Origin: Chitinophagaceae bacterium
GTDB taxonomy: Bacteria; Bacteroidota; Bacteroidia; Chitinophagales; Chitinophagaceae
Length of the DNA: 12,445 nt
Direction of reading: 5' to 3'
NCBI GenBank assembly: GCA_025924755.1
Contig: JAICHT010000085.1
Location: forward strand, 1-12,445
In this document: piece by piece, positions 5,451-12,445 of the stretch
How positions within the stretch are numbered: position 1 is the first letter of the stretch
How the letters are laid out: every line of letters begins with the position of its first letter
Made by a program: the position numbers and the translations under genes
The notes under the pieces: generated by a model
The model's input: only the letters and a program-made list of their open reading frames with translations
Database searches by the model: none
What the model was told of the DNA's origin: nothing

Positions 5451-7709
5451 TTAATTACCATAAACGCTTAAAAACTTAATCCGCATAATTTTTAGTTGCT
5501 CCCAGTTATAGTTGCCATCCACCAGTTCTTCCTGTGCTATTTGAAGCGAAGACGTTTCGCAACCTTTAAAATACTCTATAATTTCTTCTTGTTCATATTC
5601 ATCCAGCATATCTGATATGGCATAATCCAAATTTAGCTTGGTACCGCTTGCAGCAATGGTTTCCATCTCTTCCAGCAAGGCATCCAAACGCAAATTCTTA
5701 TTGCGGGCAATATCATCCAGCGGAATTTTTTTATCTACCTGTTGAATAATATGCACCTTATTGCCGCTTTTATTTACCACGCTTTTCATTATAAAATCAT
5801 CCGGCTTCTCAATACCATTTTCGGTAATATAGGCGGCAATCAGTTCGAGAAATGGTTTGCCATACCGTATAGCCTTTCCTTTACTTACGCCCTGGCAACG
5901 TTCCAGCTCCGCTACGGTAGTAGGATACATGGTAGCCATATCTTGTAAAGAAGACTCTAAAAAGATGACAAAAGGAGGGAGGTTTTTCTTTTTAGCTTCT
6001 TTTTGACGCAGTTCTTTCAGCATATCAAACAGCCGGTCATCAGCCGCAGCGCCTGTATTTACTTCTGCTGCACTTTCTTCATCATCTGCATTTGCATTTT
6101 CATACAGATAGTTTAATACTATTTTAAATGACTTTGGCTTCTTTAAAAAGTCAGTTCCCTTTTTGGTTATTTTAAGAACCCCATATTCTTCAATGTCTTT
6201 TTTCAGCAACCCTTCCAGTAACATCTGGCGTATTAAAGAATTCCATATATGCTCGGTATCTTCCTTACCTATACCAAATACCGGCAACGCTTCATGCCGG
6301 AACATTTGTATTTGAGGCGTCAGTTTTCCTATTATGATTTTTACTACATAGTCAGTAGCAAAGCGCTCATCCAATGCACCAATTACCTGCAGCACATTTA
6401 CCACCTTATCTTTTGCTTCTATTTTTTCTTTTGGCGATAGGCAGTTATCGCAGCTGCCGCAGTTTTCGATAGTAAAGTCTTCACCAAAATAACTCATTAG
6501 CACCTTGCGCCGGCATACGCCGCTTTCAGCAAAGCCGACCGTTTCATTAATTAACTGAGCGCCTACTTCGCGTTCGCTAAGCGGTTTGTCACGCATTAAA
6601 TGCTCCAGCTTACTTACATCTTTATGCGAGTAATATAAAATACATTTCCCTTCCATGCCATCGCGGCCGGCACGTCCGGTTTCCTGGTAATAATTTTCAA
6701 TAGACTTTGGAATATTATAATGAATTACAAACCGGATATCCGGCTTATCAATGCCCATTCCAAACGCAATAGTGGCCACTATTACCTGCACATCTTCGTT
6801 CATAAAAAGGTCCTGCCTGTCTGCACGAACTTTAGCATCCAAGCCAGCATGATAAGCCACTGCTTTTATATTATTGGCCATCAGCATATCGGCCAGTTCC
6901 TCAGTGGTTTTTCGGTTTAGCGTATAGATAATACCGCTCTTTCCTTTGTTTTGAGATATGAAGCGTACAATACTTTTTATAGTATCGTCTTTATTAATCT
7001 TAGGCTGAATTTCGTAATAAAGATTTGGACGGTTAAAAGAGGAGATAAAGGTTTTGTGATTTCGTAAGCCCAGGTTTTTTACGATATCGCTTTGCACCTT
7101 AGGTGTGGCGGTAGCTGTAAGTGCTATTACCGGCACATTCGGATTGATGATATCCATCATATCCCGCAGGCGGCGGTACTCCGGTCTAAAATCATGACCC
7201 CATTCAGAAATACAATGTGCTTCATCCACCGCAAAAAAGGAAATCTGTAACCCGGCAAAAAAGTCAAGGTTATCTTGTTTGGTTAGGGTTTCCGGCGCTA
7301 CGTACAGCATTTTAGTATGGCCGGCCAGTAAGTCGTCGTGTACTTCCTTTGTTTCTTTTTTGCTTAACGTAGAATTTAAAAAATGCGCCACATTGTCTTT
7401 ACTGCTATAGCTGCGTACCAGGTCTACCTGATTTTTCATTAAAGCTATTAGCGGACTTACCACAATAGCTACACCATCAAGTATAACAGCCGGTAGCTGG
7501 TAACAGAGGCTTTTACCACCACCGGTTGGCATTATTACGAAGGTATCATTGCCGGTTAAAACCGATTGAATGATTTCTTCTTGCTGACCTTTAAAATTTT
7601 TAAAGCCAAATTGTTCCTGTAACGTTTGTTGTAAATCGGTGTAAACCTTGTTTGAATGGGTTACGACATCTTTCACTTTTTTTACGGCAGGTTTTTTAAC
7701 TGTAGCCAT
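5451..7709 (-). CDS. recQ: ATP-dependent DNA helicase RecQ
   Basis: RecQ is a 3'-5' superfamily-2 helicase that unwinds recombination and stalled-fork intermediates. All core motifs are seen: Walker A PTGGGKS at residues 61-67, the DEAH box at 162-165 within VDEAHCISEWGHDFRPEY, motif III LTATAT at 197-202, and motifs V-VI FGMGIDKPD and QETGRAGRDG at 316-351. The zinc-binding Cys set is Cys399, 417, 420 and 423. A winged-helix RQC region follows (about 430-530), then an acidic linker (540-558) and an HRDC domain (about 558-632). Residues 640-752 are an extra C-terminal region with a helix-turn-helix look (IPLDDIARNKNLRLDALLEE), as in other long Bacteroidota RecQ proteins; E. coli RecQ has about 610 residues. 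The first 20 residues are Lys-rich. The ATG at 7709 is the only sensible start seen. It is divergent from kdsD across a 255-bp gap. Confidence 0.96.
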   Translation of the reverse strand: MATVKKPAVKKVKDVVTHSNKVYTDLQQTLQEQFGFKNFKGQQEEIIQSVLTGNDTFVIMPTGGGKSLCYQLPAVILDGVAIVVSPLIALMKNQVDLVRSYSSKDNVAHFLNSTLSKKETKEVHDDLLAGHTKMLYVAPETLTKQDNLDFFAGLQISFFAVDEAHCISEWGHDFRPEYRRLRDMMDIINPNVPVIALTATATPKVQSDIVKNLGLRNHKTFISSFNRPNLYYEIQPKINKDDTIKSIVRFISQNKGKSGIIYTLNRKTTEELADMLMANNIKAVAYHAGLDAKVRADRQDLFMNEDVQVIVATIAFGMGIDKPDIRFVIHYNIPKSIENYYQETGRAGRDGMEGKCILYYSHKDVSKLEHLMRDKPLSEREVGAQLINETVGFAESGVCRRKVLMSYFGEDFTIENCGSCDNCLSPKEKIEAKDKVVNVLQVIGALDERFATDYVVKIIIGKLTPQIQMFRHEALPVFGIGKEDTEHIWNSLIRQMLLEGLLKKDIEEYGVLKITKKGTDFLKKPKSFKIVLNYLYENANADDEESAAEVNTGAAADDRLFDMLKELRQKEAKKKNLPPFVIFLESSLQDMATMYPTTVAELERCQGVSKGKAIRYGKPFLELIAAYITENGIEKPDDFIMKSVVNKSGNKVHIIQQVDKKIPLDDIARNKNLRLDALLEEMETIAASGTKLNLDYAISDMLDEYEQEEIIEYFKGCETSSLQIAQEELVDGNYNWEQLKIMRIKFLSVYGN

Positions 7710-7951
7710 TGGATATTTGTTGAAGCTTTTGAAAAAGCAGGTTTTCTTAAAATGTTAATATACGAACGGAAGAACCATTTTGTACAGGCCCATATTAGAA
7801 AACTAGGCATTAGTTATTGGCGGGTAGCAGAATGGAAGCCGTTCAAGCTTTTTAAAAGTATGCGAATTTAATAATAGAAAATAGTAAATCAATAATTAAA
7901 AAGGTTAAAGTACTATCTGCTTTATACATTTACTTATGAATACAAAAGGGC

Positions 7952-7959
7952 TAATTTTG
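7952..7959 (+). promoter_or_regulatory. -7 element (TAATTTTG) of kdsD
   Basis: TAATTTTG is an exact TAnnTTTG match in the 255-bp divergent gap between recQ and kdsD. It ends 5 bases before the proposed TTG start at 7965, so the predicted transcription start falls on or next to the start codon. No convincing -33 element is seen, and I found no clear promoter for recQ in the same gap. The rest of the gap (about 7710-7950) is AT-rich with nothing else recognised. Confidence 0.5.
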
Positions 7960-7964
7960 ATGCC

Positions 7965-8933
7965 TTGAAAGCAAAAACAAGTATACTGCAGGCAGCACTC
8001 CGAACCATTGAAATGGAAACGGAAGCTATAAAACAGCTGGGCCTTCAGCTAACCGAAGAATTTGAAACCATTATTCAGGTGTTGGCAGATTGTAAGGGCA
8101 GAATTGTTATTAGCGGTGTTGGTAAAAGCGCCATCATCGCACAAAAAATTGTAGCTACCTTAAATTCTACCGGTTCTCCGGCCATTTTTTTGCATGCCGC
8201 AGATGCTATTCATGGCGACCTGGGAATTGTTCAGCAAACCGATATAGTAATAATCATCAGCAAAAGCGGCGAAAGCCCCGAAGTAAAAGTGCTGGTGCCT
8301 TTAATTAAAAACTTTGGCAATGTATTGATTGCTATGGTAGGCAAGTTGTCATCTTTCTTGGCAAAAAAAGCCGACTATATATTGGATACAACCGTAGCGC
8401 AGGAAGCTTGTCCTAATAACCTAGCCCCAACTACCAGCACTACGGCACAGTTGGTAATGGGCGATGCGCTTGCCGTATGCCTGATGGAAGAAAAAGGATT
8501 TGATGTAAGCGATTTTGCCAAGCTTCATCCCGGCGGAACATTAGGTAAAAAACTGTATTTGCGGGTGGCCGATTTGTATGTTGAAAATGAAAAGCCGCAG
8601 GTAAAGATGCACCAGTCGCTGAGGGAAGTTATTGTAGAAATGACATCTAAACGATTAGGCGTTACCGCCGTAGTAACAAATGAGGGTGATGTAGCCGGCA
8701 TTATAACCGATGGGGATTTAAGAAGAATGCTGGAAAAAAGCGAACCGGTGTATCATGTGCAGGCAAAAGATATTATGACGCCAAATCCTAAAACCATCCG
8801 GCCGGAAGAAATGGCTGTAAACGCATTGGATGTTTTTCGGCGGTATGAAATAATGCAGCTTGTAGTAGCAGAAAATAATAAATACCTTGGTATTATCCAT
8901 TTACACGATCTGGTAAAAGAAGGACTGATTTAA
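7965..8933 (+). CDS. kdsD: Arabinose-5-phosphate isomerase (KdsD/KpsF/GutQ family)
   Basis: This enzyme interconverts ribulose-5-phosphate and arabinose-5-phosphate, the first step toward Kdo for lipopolysaccharide inner core or Kdo-containing capsule. The 322 residues hold an N-terminal SIS sugar-isomerase domain (about 35-175) and two CBS domains (about 205-262 and 267-322). Family motifs are GVGKSA at 51-56, HAADAIHGDLG at 77-87, SKSGESPE at 99-106, EACPNNLAPTTSTT at 147-160 and HPGGTLGKKL at 188-197. Lys54, Glu106, Glu147 and His188 align with the residues I recall as catalytic in E. coli KdsD (59, 111, 152, 193). The start is a TTG: no in-frame ATG exists upstream, and the first internal ATG (8010, residue 16) would remove part of the conserved N-terminal helix. 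It is first in a probable operon with the guanylyltransferase 19 bp downstream. Confidence 0.93.
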   Translation: MKAKTSILQAALRTIEMETEAIKQLGLQLTEEFETIIQVLADCKGRIVISGVGKSAIIAQKIVATLNSTGSPAIFLHAADAIHGDLGIVQQTDIVIIISKSGESPEVKVLVPLIKNFGNVLIAMVGKLSSFLAKKADYILDTTVAQEACPNNLAPTTSTTAQLVMGDALAVCLMEEKGFDVSDFAKLHPGGTLGKKLYLRVADLYVENEKPQVKMHQSLREVIVEMTSKRLGVTAVVTNEGDVAGIITDGDLRRMLEKSEPVYHVQAKDIMTPNPKTIRPEEMAVNALDVFRRYEIMQLVVAENNKYLGIIHLHDLVKEGLI

Positions 8934-8952
8934 TTGATAAGTAATAAAAAAC

Positions 8953-10050
8953 ATGGAACACAAAAACGTAAATAACCATACGTATGTAGCTATTATGGCC
9001 GGCGGCATTGGCAGCCGTTTTTGGCCGGTAAGCCGAACGACGTTTCCCAAACAGTTTATAGATATATTGGGTATGGGCAAAACGCTTATACAACAAACGC
9101 TGGATCGCTTTTTAAAAATTGTACCTATTGAAAATATATATATTGTTACCTCTAATGAGTATAAAGCAATTGTAAAAGAACAGTTGCCACAGGTAGCAGA
9201 AGAAAATATTATCGGCGAGCCTTTTCGTAAAAACACGGCTCCCTGCGTTGCATATATCTCTTTTAAATTATACCAAAAAGATCCCAAAGCGTCACTAATA
9301 GTAGCTCCGGCCGATCATTTAATATTAAATGAACACAAGTTTATAGAAGTGTGCGACGAAGGACTTGGCTTTGTTAATAAGCACGATGGCTTACTAACTA
9401 TTGGTATCAAACCTACATATCCTAATACTGGCTACGGCTATATACAACATGAAAATAAGGAAGTGGCTCCAGCTGTACATAAAGTAAAAACCTTTACTGA
9501 AAAACCCAATAAGGAACTGGCGCAGACCTTTATAGACAGTGGCGACTTTTTATGGAACTCCGGCATTTTTATATGGAAGGTAAGCCACATTGTAGAGGCC
9601 TTTCGCAAATACCTGCCTGAAATGTACGAGTTGTTTATGGCCGACCTGGATAAATTTAATACGCCAAGTGAAAAGAATACCATACAGGAAATTTATCCGC
9701 AATGCACCAACATTTCCATTGATTTTGGCATAATGGAAAAAGCCAATAATGTATACGTTATACCGGCATCCTTTGGCTGGAGCGATTTGGGAACCTGGAA
9801 CAGCGCATGGGACAATATGGAAAAAGATTATTTAGGCAATGCGGTGGCGGGCAATAATGTAATGATTATAGACGCTACCAAATGCGTAGTGCATGCGCCT
9901 GAAGAAAAGTTGGTAATATTACAAGGGCTTGAGGATTTTATAATAGTAGATACAAAAGATGCGCTGCTTATTTGCCACAAAGAAAAAGAACAAGATATAA
10001 AGGATTATGTAGCGGAAGTAAAACGAAACATCAGTGATAAATTTTTGTAG
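8953..10050 (+). CDS. manC: Mannose-1-phosphate guanylyltransferase (GDP-mannose pyrophosphorylase)
   Basis: The enzyme makes GDP-mannose from mannose-1-phosphate and GTP, supplying mannose, and through GDP-mannose also fucose and related sugars, to surface glycans. Seen: the nucleotidyltransferase signature MAGGIGSRFWPVSRTTFPKQF at residues 15-35, APADHL near 118-123, GYGYIQ at about 160-165, the FTEKPN motif, FLWNSGIFIWK, and FGWSDLGTWNS near the C-terminus. At 365 residues it is the single-domain form, without the fused phosphomannose isomerase domain of the long ManC type. The ATG at 8953 lies 19 bp after the kdsD stop with no Shine-Dalgarno site, so co-transcription with kdsD is likely. 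Family is certain. GDP-mannose is the common product, though related nucleotidyltransferases exist. Confidence 0.93.
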   Translation: MEHKNVNNHTYVAIMAGGIGSRFWPVSRTTFPKQFIDILGMGKTLIQQTLDRFLKIVPIENIYIVTSNEYKAIVKEQLPQVAEENIIGEPFRKNTAPCVAYISFKLYQKDPKASLIVAPADHLILNEHKFIEVCDEGLGFVNKHDGLLTIGIKPTYPNTGYGYIQHENKEVAPAVHKVKTFTEKPNKELAQTFIDSGDFLWNSGIFIWKVSHIVEAFRKYLPEMYELFMADLDKFNTPSEKNTIQEIYPQCTNISIDFGIMEKANNVYVIPASFGWSDLGTWNSAWDNMEKDYLGNAVAGNNVMIIDATKCVVHAPEEKLVILQGLEDFIIVDTKDALLICHKEKEQDIKDYVAEVKRNISDKFL

Positions 10051-10061
10051 AAAAATAGCCT

Positions 10062-10066
10062 GGAGG
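10062..10066 (+). promoter_or_regulatory. Strong Shine-Dalgarno site (GGAGG) for the exonuclease gene
   Basis: GGAGG lies 11 bases before the ATG at 10078. A site this good is unusual in this window, where the other genes have weak or no such site. It supports that start and suggests independent ribosome loading within the operon. Confidence 0.6.
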
Positions 10067-10077
10067 ACTACCTGTTT

Positions 10078-10803
10078 ATGAATTTTAATAACATTCTTTT
10101 TTTAGATATAGAAACCGTGTCGCAGTTTGAGACCTATAATCATTTACCCGACGACTGGAAAGAACTGTGGGATTTAAAAGCGCAATTTTTAATTCGTAAT
10201 AAAGAAACCGATACCAGTGAGTCGGTGTATGAAAAAGCCGGTATCTATGCCGAGTTTGGTAAAATTATTTGCATTTCATGCGGATGCTTGCAAGGTACCG
10301 GAGAAGCTAAAAAACTGGTGCTGAAATCTTTTTGCGATGAAGATGAAAAGTTGCTGCTGACGGAATTTGCCGATATGGTAAAAAAATGGGCCTCCGATAA
10401 TAGTAAATTTTTGTGTGCCCATAATGGAAAAGAGTTCGATTATCCATACATCTGCCGGCGCATGATTATTAATGGAGTGGCTATACCCGAAGCGTTGCAA
10501 ATATCCGGCAGAAAACCGTGGGATGTACGCCACCTGGATACACTGGAGCTATGGAAATTTGGCGATTACAAAAGCTACACTTCTCTTAAATTATTAGCCA
10601 AAGTACTAGGCATTCCTTCGCCCAAAGATGATATCGACGGCAGTATGGTAAACGCTGTGTACTGGAATGAAAAAGACCTGGACCGCATAGCGCATTATTG
10701 TCAAAAGGATGTATTAACGCTAGCACAGATTCTTTTACGCTTTCATTGCGAAGATTTAATAAAGCCTGAAAATATTTCAATTAAATATGTGCAGCCCAGT
10801 TAA
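10078..10803 (+). CDS. Predicted DEDDy-type 3'-5' exonuclease (PolB-exonuclease-like)
   Basis: This 241-residue protein has the three exonuclease motifs of the DEDDy ribonuclease-H-like fold: ExoI FLDIET with Asp10 and Glu12, ExoII AHNGKEFDYP with Asp121, and ExoIII YCQKDV with Tyr207 and Asp211. It resembles the stand-alone family described as related to the proofreading exonuclease of family B polymerases; no polymerase domain is attached. It is expected to trim DNA or RNA 3' ends in the cytoplasm with two metal ions. The physiological substrate is unknown to me. It starts 27 bp after manC with a strong ribosome site, so it probably shares that transcript, though its link to sugar-nucleotide synthesis is not evident. 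A hairpin with a T-run follows the stop. Confidence 0.85.
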   Translation: MNFNNILFLDIETVSQFETYNHLPDDWKELWDLKAQFLIRNKETDTSESVYEKAGIYAEFGKIICISCGCLQGTGEAKKLVLKSFCDEDEKLLLTEFADMVKKWASDNSKFLCAHNGKEFDYPYICRRMIINGVAIPEALQISGRKPWDVRHLDTLELWKFGDYKSYTSLKLLAKVLGIPSPKDDIDGSMVNAVYWNEKDLDRIAHYCQKDVLTLAQILLRFHCEDLIKPENISIKYVQPS

Positions 10804-10839
10804 TACTTCGTGCGTACGGATATGGCATTAATGGTGCCG

Positions 10840-10867
10840 CAGCAGCATCATATGTACCTGCTGTTTT
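10840..10867 (+). terminator. Possible intrinsic terminator after the kdsD-manC-exonuclease cluster
   Basis: CAGCAG (10840-10845) can pair with CTGCTG (10858-10863) around a 12-base loop, and TTTT follows directly at 10864-10867. The stem is short but GC-rich. Its place, 36 bases after the exonuclease stop and before the aminotransferase start, fits the end of the operon. Confidence 0.45.
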
Positions 10868-10924
10868 CATACAAAACATTACAGATATAATCGATTTCTT
10901 AAGTTTCCAAAATCAACTCTTAAG

Positions 10925-12076
10925 TTGCTACCTATACAAATCAGTTCAAAGTTGCCTGCGGTAGACACTACTATTTTTACCGTAATGAGCGTACTGGCGG
11001 CTCAACACCATGCTATCAATTTAGGACAAGGTTTTCCGGATTTCCCGATGAGTGCCGACTTGATCAATATGACAGATGAAGCCATGAAGGCCGGCCATAA
11101 TCAATATACACATATGAATGGATATCCGCCATTGCGGGAAGCGCTGGCAGAAAAGGTATCTTTTTTATACAATACTCAAATCAACCCTGATACACAAATA
11201 ACAATTACTCCCGGCGGCACATATGCCTTATATTCTTCCATGACCGCCATTTTGCGACCGGGCGATGAAATAATCATATTTGAACCGGCATACGATTGCT
11301 ATATACCAGCCATTGAATTAAATGGTGCAAAACCGGTGTTAATACAGCTTTCTTTCCCGGACTATAAAATTAACTGGCAGGAAGTAAAAGCAAGGGTGAC
11401 GGAAAAAACCAGGATGATTTTAATTAATTCACCACACAACCCAACTGGTGCTGTATTATCAAAAGAGGATATCGATGAATTAAGAAGCGTAGTAAAAGAT
11501 ACCAATATTATTATTTTAAGCGATGAAGTATATGAGCATTTAATCTTTGATGGTATACAACATCAAAGCATATTAAAATACCCTGATTTGCTGGATAGAA
11601 GTTTTGTATGCTTTTCGTTTGGTAAAGTATATAACTGTACCGGCTGGAAGTTGGGCTATTGTATAGCACCGCCATATTTAATGCAGGAGTTTAGAAAAGT
11701 GCACCAGTATAATGCTTTTAGTTGCGACACCCCCAAACAGGTGGCCATAGCCAGATTTCTGCAAAATAAAGAAGCCTATCTAGGGCTAGGCAATGCTTTA
11801 CAAGAAAAGCGGGATTATTTTCAGCAATTGATGAAAGAAACCAAATTTACACCGCTGCCCAGCCACGGCAGTTACTTTCAATGCTACTCATATAAAAATA
11901 TTAGCGACGAAGCGGAAAAAGATTTTGCCATACGGCTTACCAAAGAATATGGTGTAACGGCTATACCAGTGGCCGCTTTTTATCAATCGGATGTAAATAA
12001 TCAGGTGCTGCGTTTTTGTTTTGCGAAACAAAACGAAACATTAGAAGCAGCCGTAGAACGTCTTTTAAAAATTTAA
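10925..12076 (+). CDS. PLP-dependent aminotransferase, methionine aminotransferase (YbdL) type
   Basis: This is a class I/II (fold type I) aminotransferase, active as a homodimer with pyridoxal phosphate. Residues seen: INLGQGFPDFP at 31-41, the PGGTYALY cofactor-phosphate segment at 96-103, NSPHNPTG at 168-175 with Asn172, SDEVYEHLIFDG at 199-210 with Asp200 and Tyr203, SFGKVYNCTGWKLGY at 231-245 with Schiff-base Lys234, and substrate-carboxylate Arg363 in LRFCFAK. The N-terminus (ISSKLPAVDTTIFTVMS) and the SFGK motif are closest to the YbdL group, which transaminates methionine and other hydrophobic or aromatic amino acids; kynurenine aminotransferase activity occurs in relatives. The start is a TTG: no in-frame ATG lies between it and the upstream TAA at 10829, and the family N-terminus begins here. 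No amidohydrolase partner gene follows, as it often does elsewhere. Confidence 0.88.
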   Translation: MLPIQISSKLPAVDTTIFTVMSVLAAQHHAINLGQGFPDFPMSADLINMTDEAMKAGHNQYTHMNGYPPLREALAEKVSFLYNTQINPDTQITITPGGTYALYSSMTAILRPGDEIIIFEPAYDCYIPAIELNGAKPVLIQLSFPDYKINWQEVKARVTEKTRMILINSPHNPTGAVLSKEDIDELRSVVKDTNIIILSDEVYEHLIFDGIQHQSILKYPDLLDRSFVCFSFGKVYNCTGWKLGYCIAPPYLMQEFRKVHQYNAFSCDTPKQVAIARFLQNKEAYLGLGNALQEKRDYFQQLMKETKFTPLPSHGSYFQCYSYKNISDEAEKDFAIRLTKEYGVTAIPVAAFYQSDVNNQVLRFCFAKQNETLEAAVERLLKI

Positions 12077-12159
12077 CCAATACCGATATTGATATTAAAA
12101 TATCAGGCGATGATGCTTTTGGCCGGTTTAGTTTCATGTGAGTAAAAGATGAAATGGTT

Positions 12160-12176
12160 TTACTTTGCGGCAAAGT
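12160..12176 (+). promoter_or_regulatory. Promoter-like -7 element overlapping a palindrome, upstream of the GT39 gene
   Basis: TTACTTTG (12160-12167) is one base from TAnnTTTG and ends 15 bases before the GTG start at 12183. Bases 12162-12176 (ACTTTGC-g-GCAAAGT) form a perfect 7-bp inverted repeat with a one-base centre over the expected transcription start. It could be an operator or chance. The remainder of the 106-bp gap after the aminotransferase holds only a small AT-rich palindrome (12091-12104). Confidence 0.4.
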
Positions 12177-12182
12177 TGATAC

Positions 12183-12445
12183 GTGGAGCAAAAATTATTT
12201 TCCAACACTACCTATCTATTTCTCTTTTCGCTTTTGGCCGTCGTGTATATCATTGGCCTTTTTGTGCCGCTGATGGATAACGATTCGGCACACCATGCTG
12301 ATATTGCCTTGCATATGTTTTTAACCGGCGATTATGTAAGTCTTGTTGATAACGGAAAAGATTATCTTGATAAACCGCATTTGCATTTTTGGTTGTGTGC
12401 ATTAAGCTATCATATTTTCGGTGTAACCACTTTCGCTTATAAGTT
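12183..12445 (+). CDS. GT39-family membrane glycosyltransferase, 5' part (runs off the window)
   Basis: The first 87 codons are visible. They resemble ArnT/protein-mannosyltransferase-type enzymes (GT39 or PMT fold), which take a sugar from a polyprenyl-phosphate donor and add it to a lipid or protein on the periplasmic side of the inner membrane. Seen: a hydrophobic first membrane segment (LFLFSLLAVVYIIGLFVPLM, about residues 11-30), the acidic loop motif DNDSAHHADIALHM right after it with the Asp expected to be catalytic, and YLDKPHLHFWLCALSYHIFG, a variant of the family's YLDKPPLLFW signature. A GTG at 12183 is the likely start: a TGA stop is two codons upstream in the same frame. The acceptor cannot be inferred. 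It fits the envelope-sugar theme of kdsD and manC upstream but has its own promoter-like element. Confidence 0.82.
   Translation, partial: MEQKLFSNTTYLFLFSLLAVVYIIGLFVPLMDNDSAHHADIALHMFLTGDYVSLVDNGKDYLDKPHLHFWLCALSYHIFGVTTFAYK

Noticed and set aside
7656..7871. 71-codon + strand open frame starting inside recQ and running into the recQ-kdsD gap
   Set aside because: Its first third is antisense to the recQ start and its composition is Phe/Lys-rich without any motif, promoter or ribosome site.
8901..9287. 128-codon open frame on the minus strand over the kdsD-manC junction
   Set aside because: It is antisense to two well-supported genes, has no recognisable domain, and arises as an opposite-strand shadow of their codons.
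12131..12144. Second parS-like half site (GTTTCATGTGAG)
   Set aside because: It matches only about 10 of the 14 core bases and is not palindromic, which is expected by chance.
1..12445. Mobile element, CRISPR array, prophage or defence system
   Set aside because: I saw no transposase, integrase, repeat-spacer pattern, attachment-site duplication at the tRNA, or defence-type domain; all recognised genes are ordinary chromosomal ones.

Overview
The window looks like an ordinary, gene-dense piece of a Bacteroidota chromosome, probably from the Chitinophagaceae or a near relative. Four things point there: -7 promoter elements of the form TAnnTTTG upstream of several genes, mostly weak or absent Shine-Dalgarno sites, a tRNA without encoded CCA, and long HRDC-containing RecQ and single-domain ManC proteins of the type common in that phylum. 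The phylum is well supported; the family is a guess.

Left part (1-3384, + strand): the 3' end of ybeY, then mnmG (gidA), then an unrecognised secreted protein. The most informative non-coding signal of the window is here. A 14-bp perfect palindrome matching the ParB-binding centromere site parS lies inside the last codons of ybeY, just before mnmG, which suggests an origin-proximal location.

Middle part (3481-7709, - strand): a secreted amidase-signature hydrolase, a tRNA-Phe(GAA) gene with its own promoter and a strong terminator, and a RecQ helicase. The tRNA has an apparent C-A mismatch in its acceptor stem.

Right part (7965-12445, + strand): kdsD (arabinose-5-phosphate isomerase, Kdo pathway), a mannose-1-phosphate guanylyltransferase and a predicted DEDDy 3'-5' exonuclease form a tight cluster, probably one operon. 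A methionine-type aminotransferase follows, then the 5' end of a GT39-family membrane glycosyltransferase that runs off the window. KdsD, ManC and GT39 all fit cell-envelope glycan assembly; the nuclease and aminotransferase do not obviously belong to it.

I found no mobile element, CRISPR array, defence island or clearly new multi-gene system. The items most worth a second look are the parS site, the tRNA mismatch, the unknown secreted protein, promoter elements that abut start codons, and a palindrome over the GT39 promoter.
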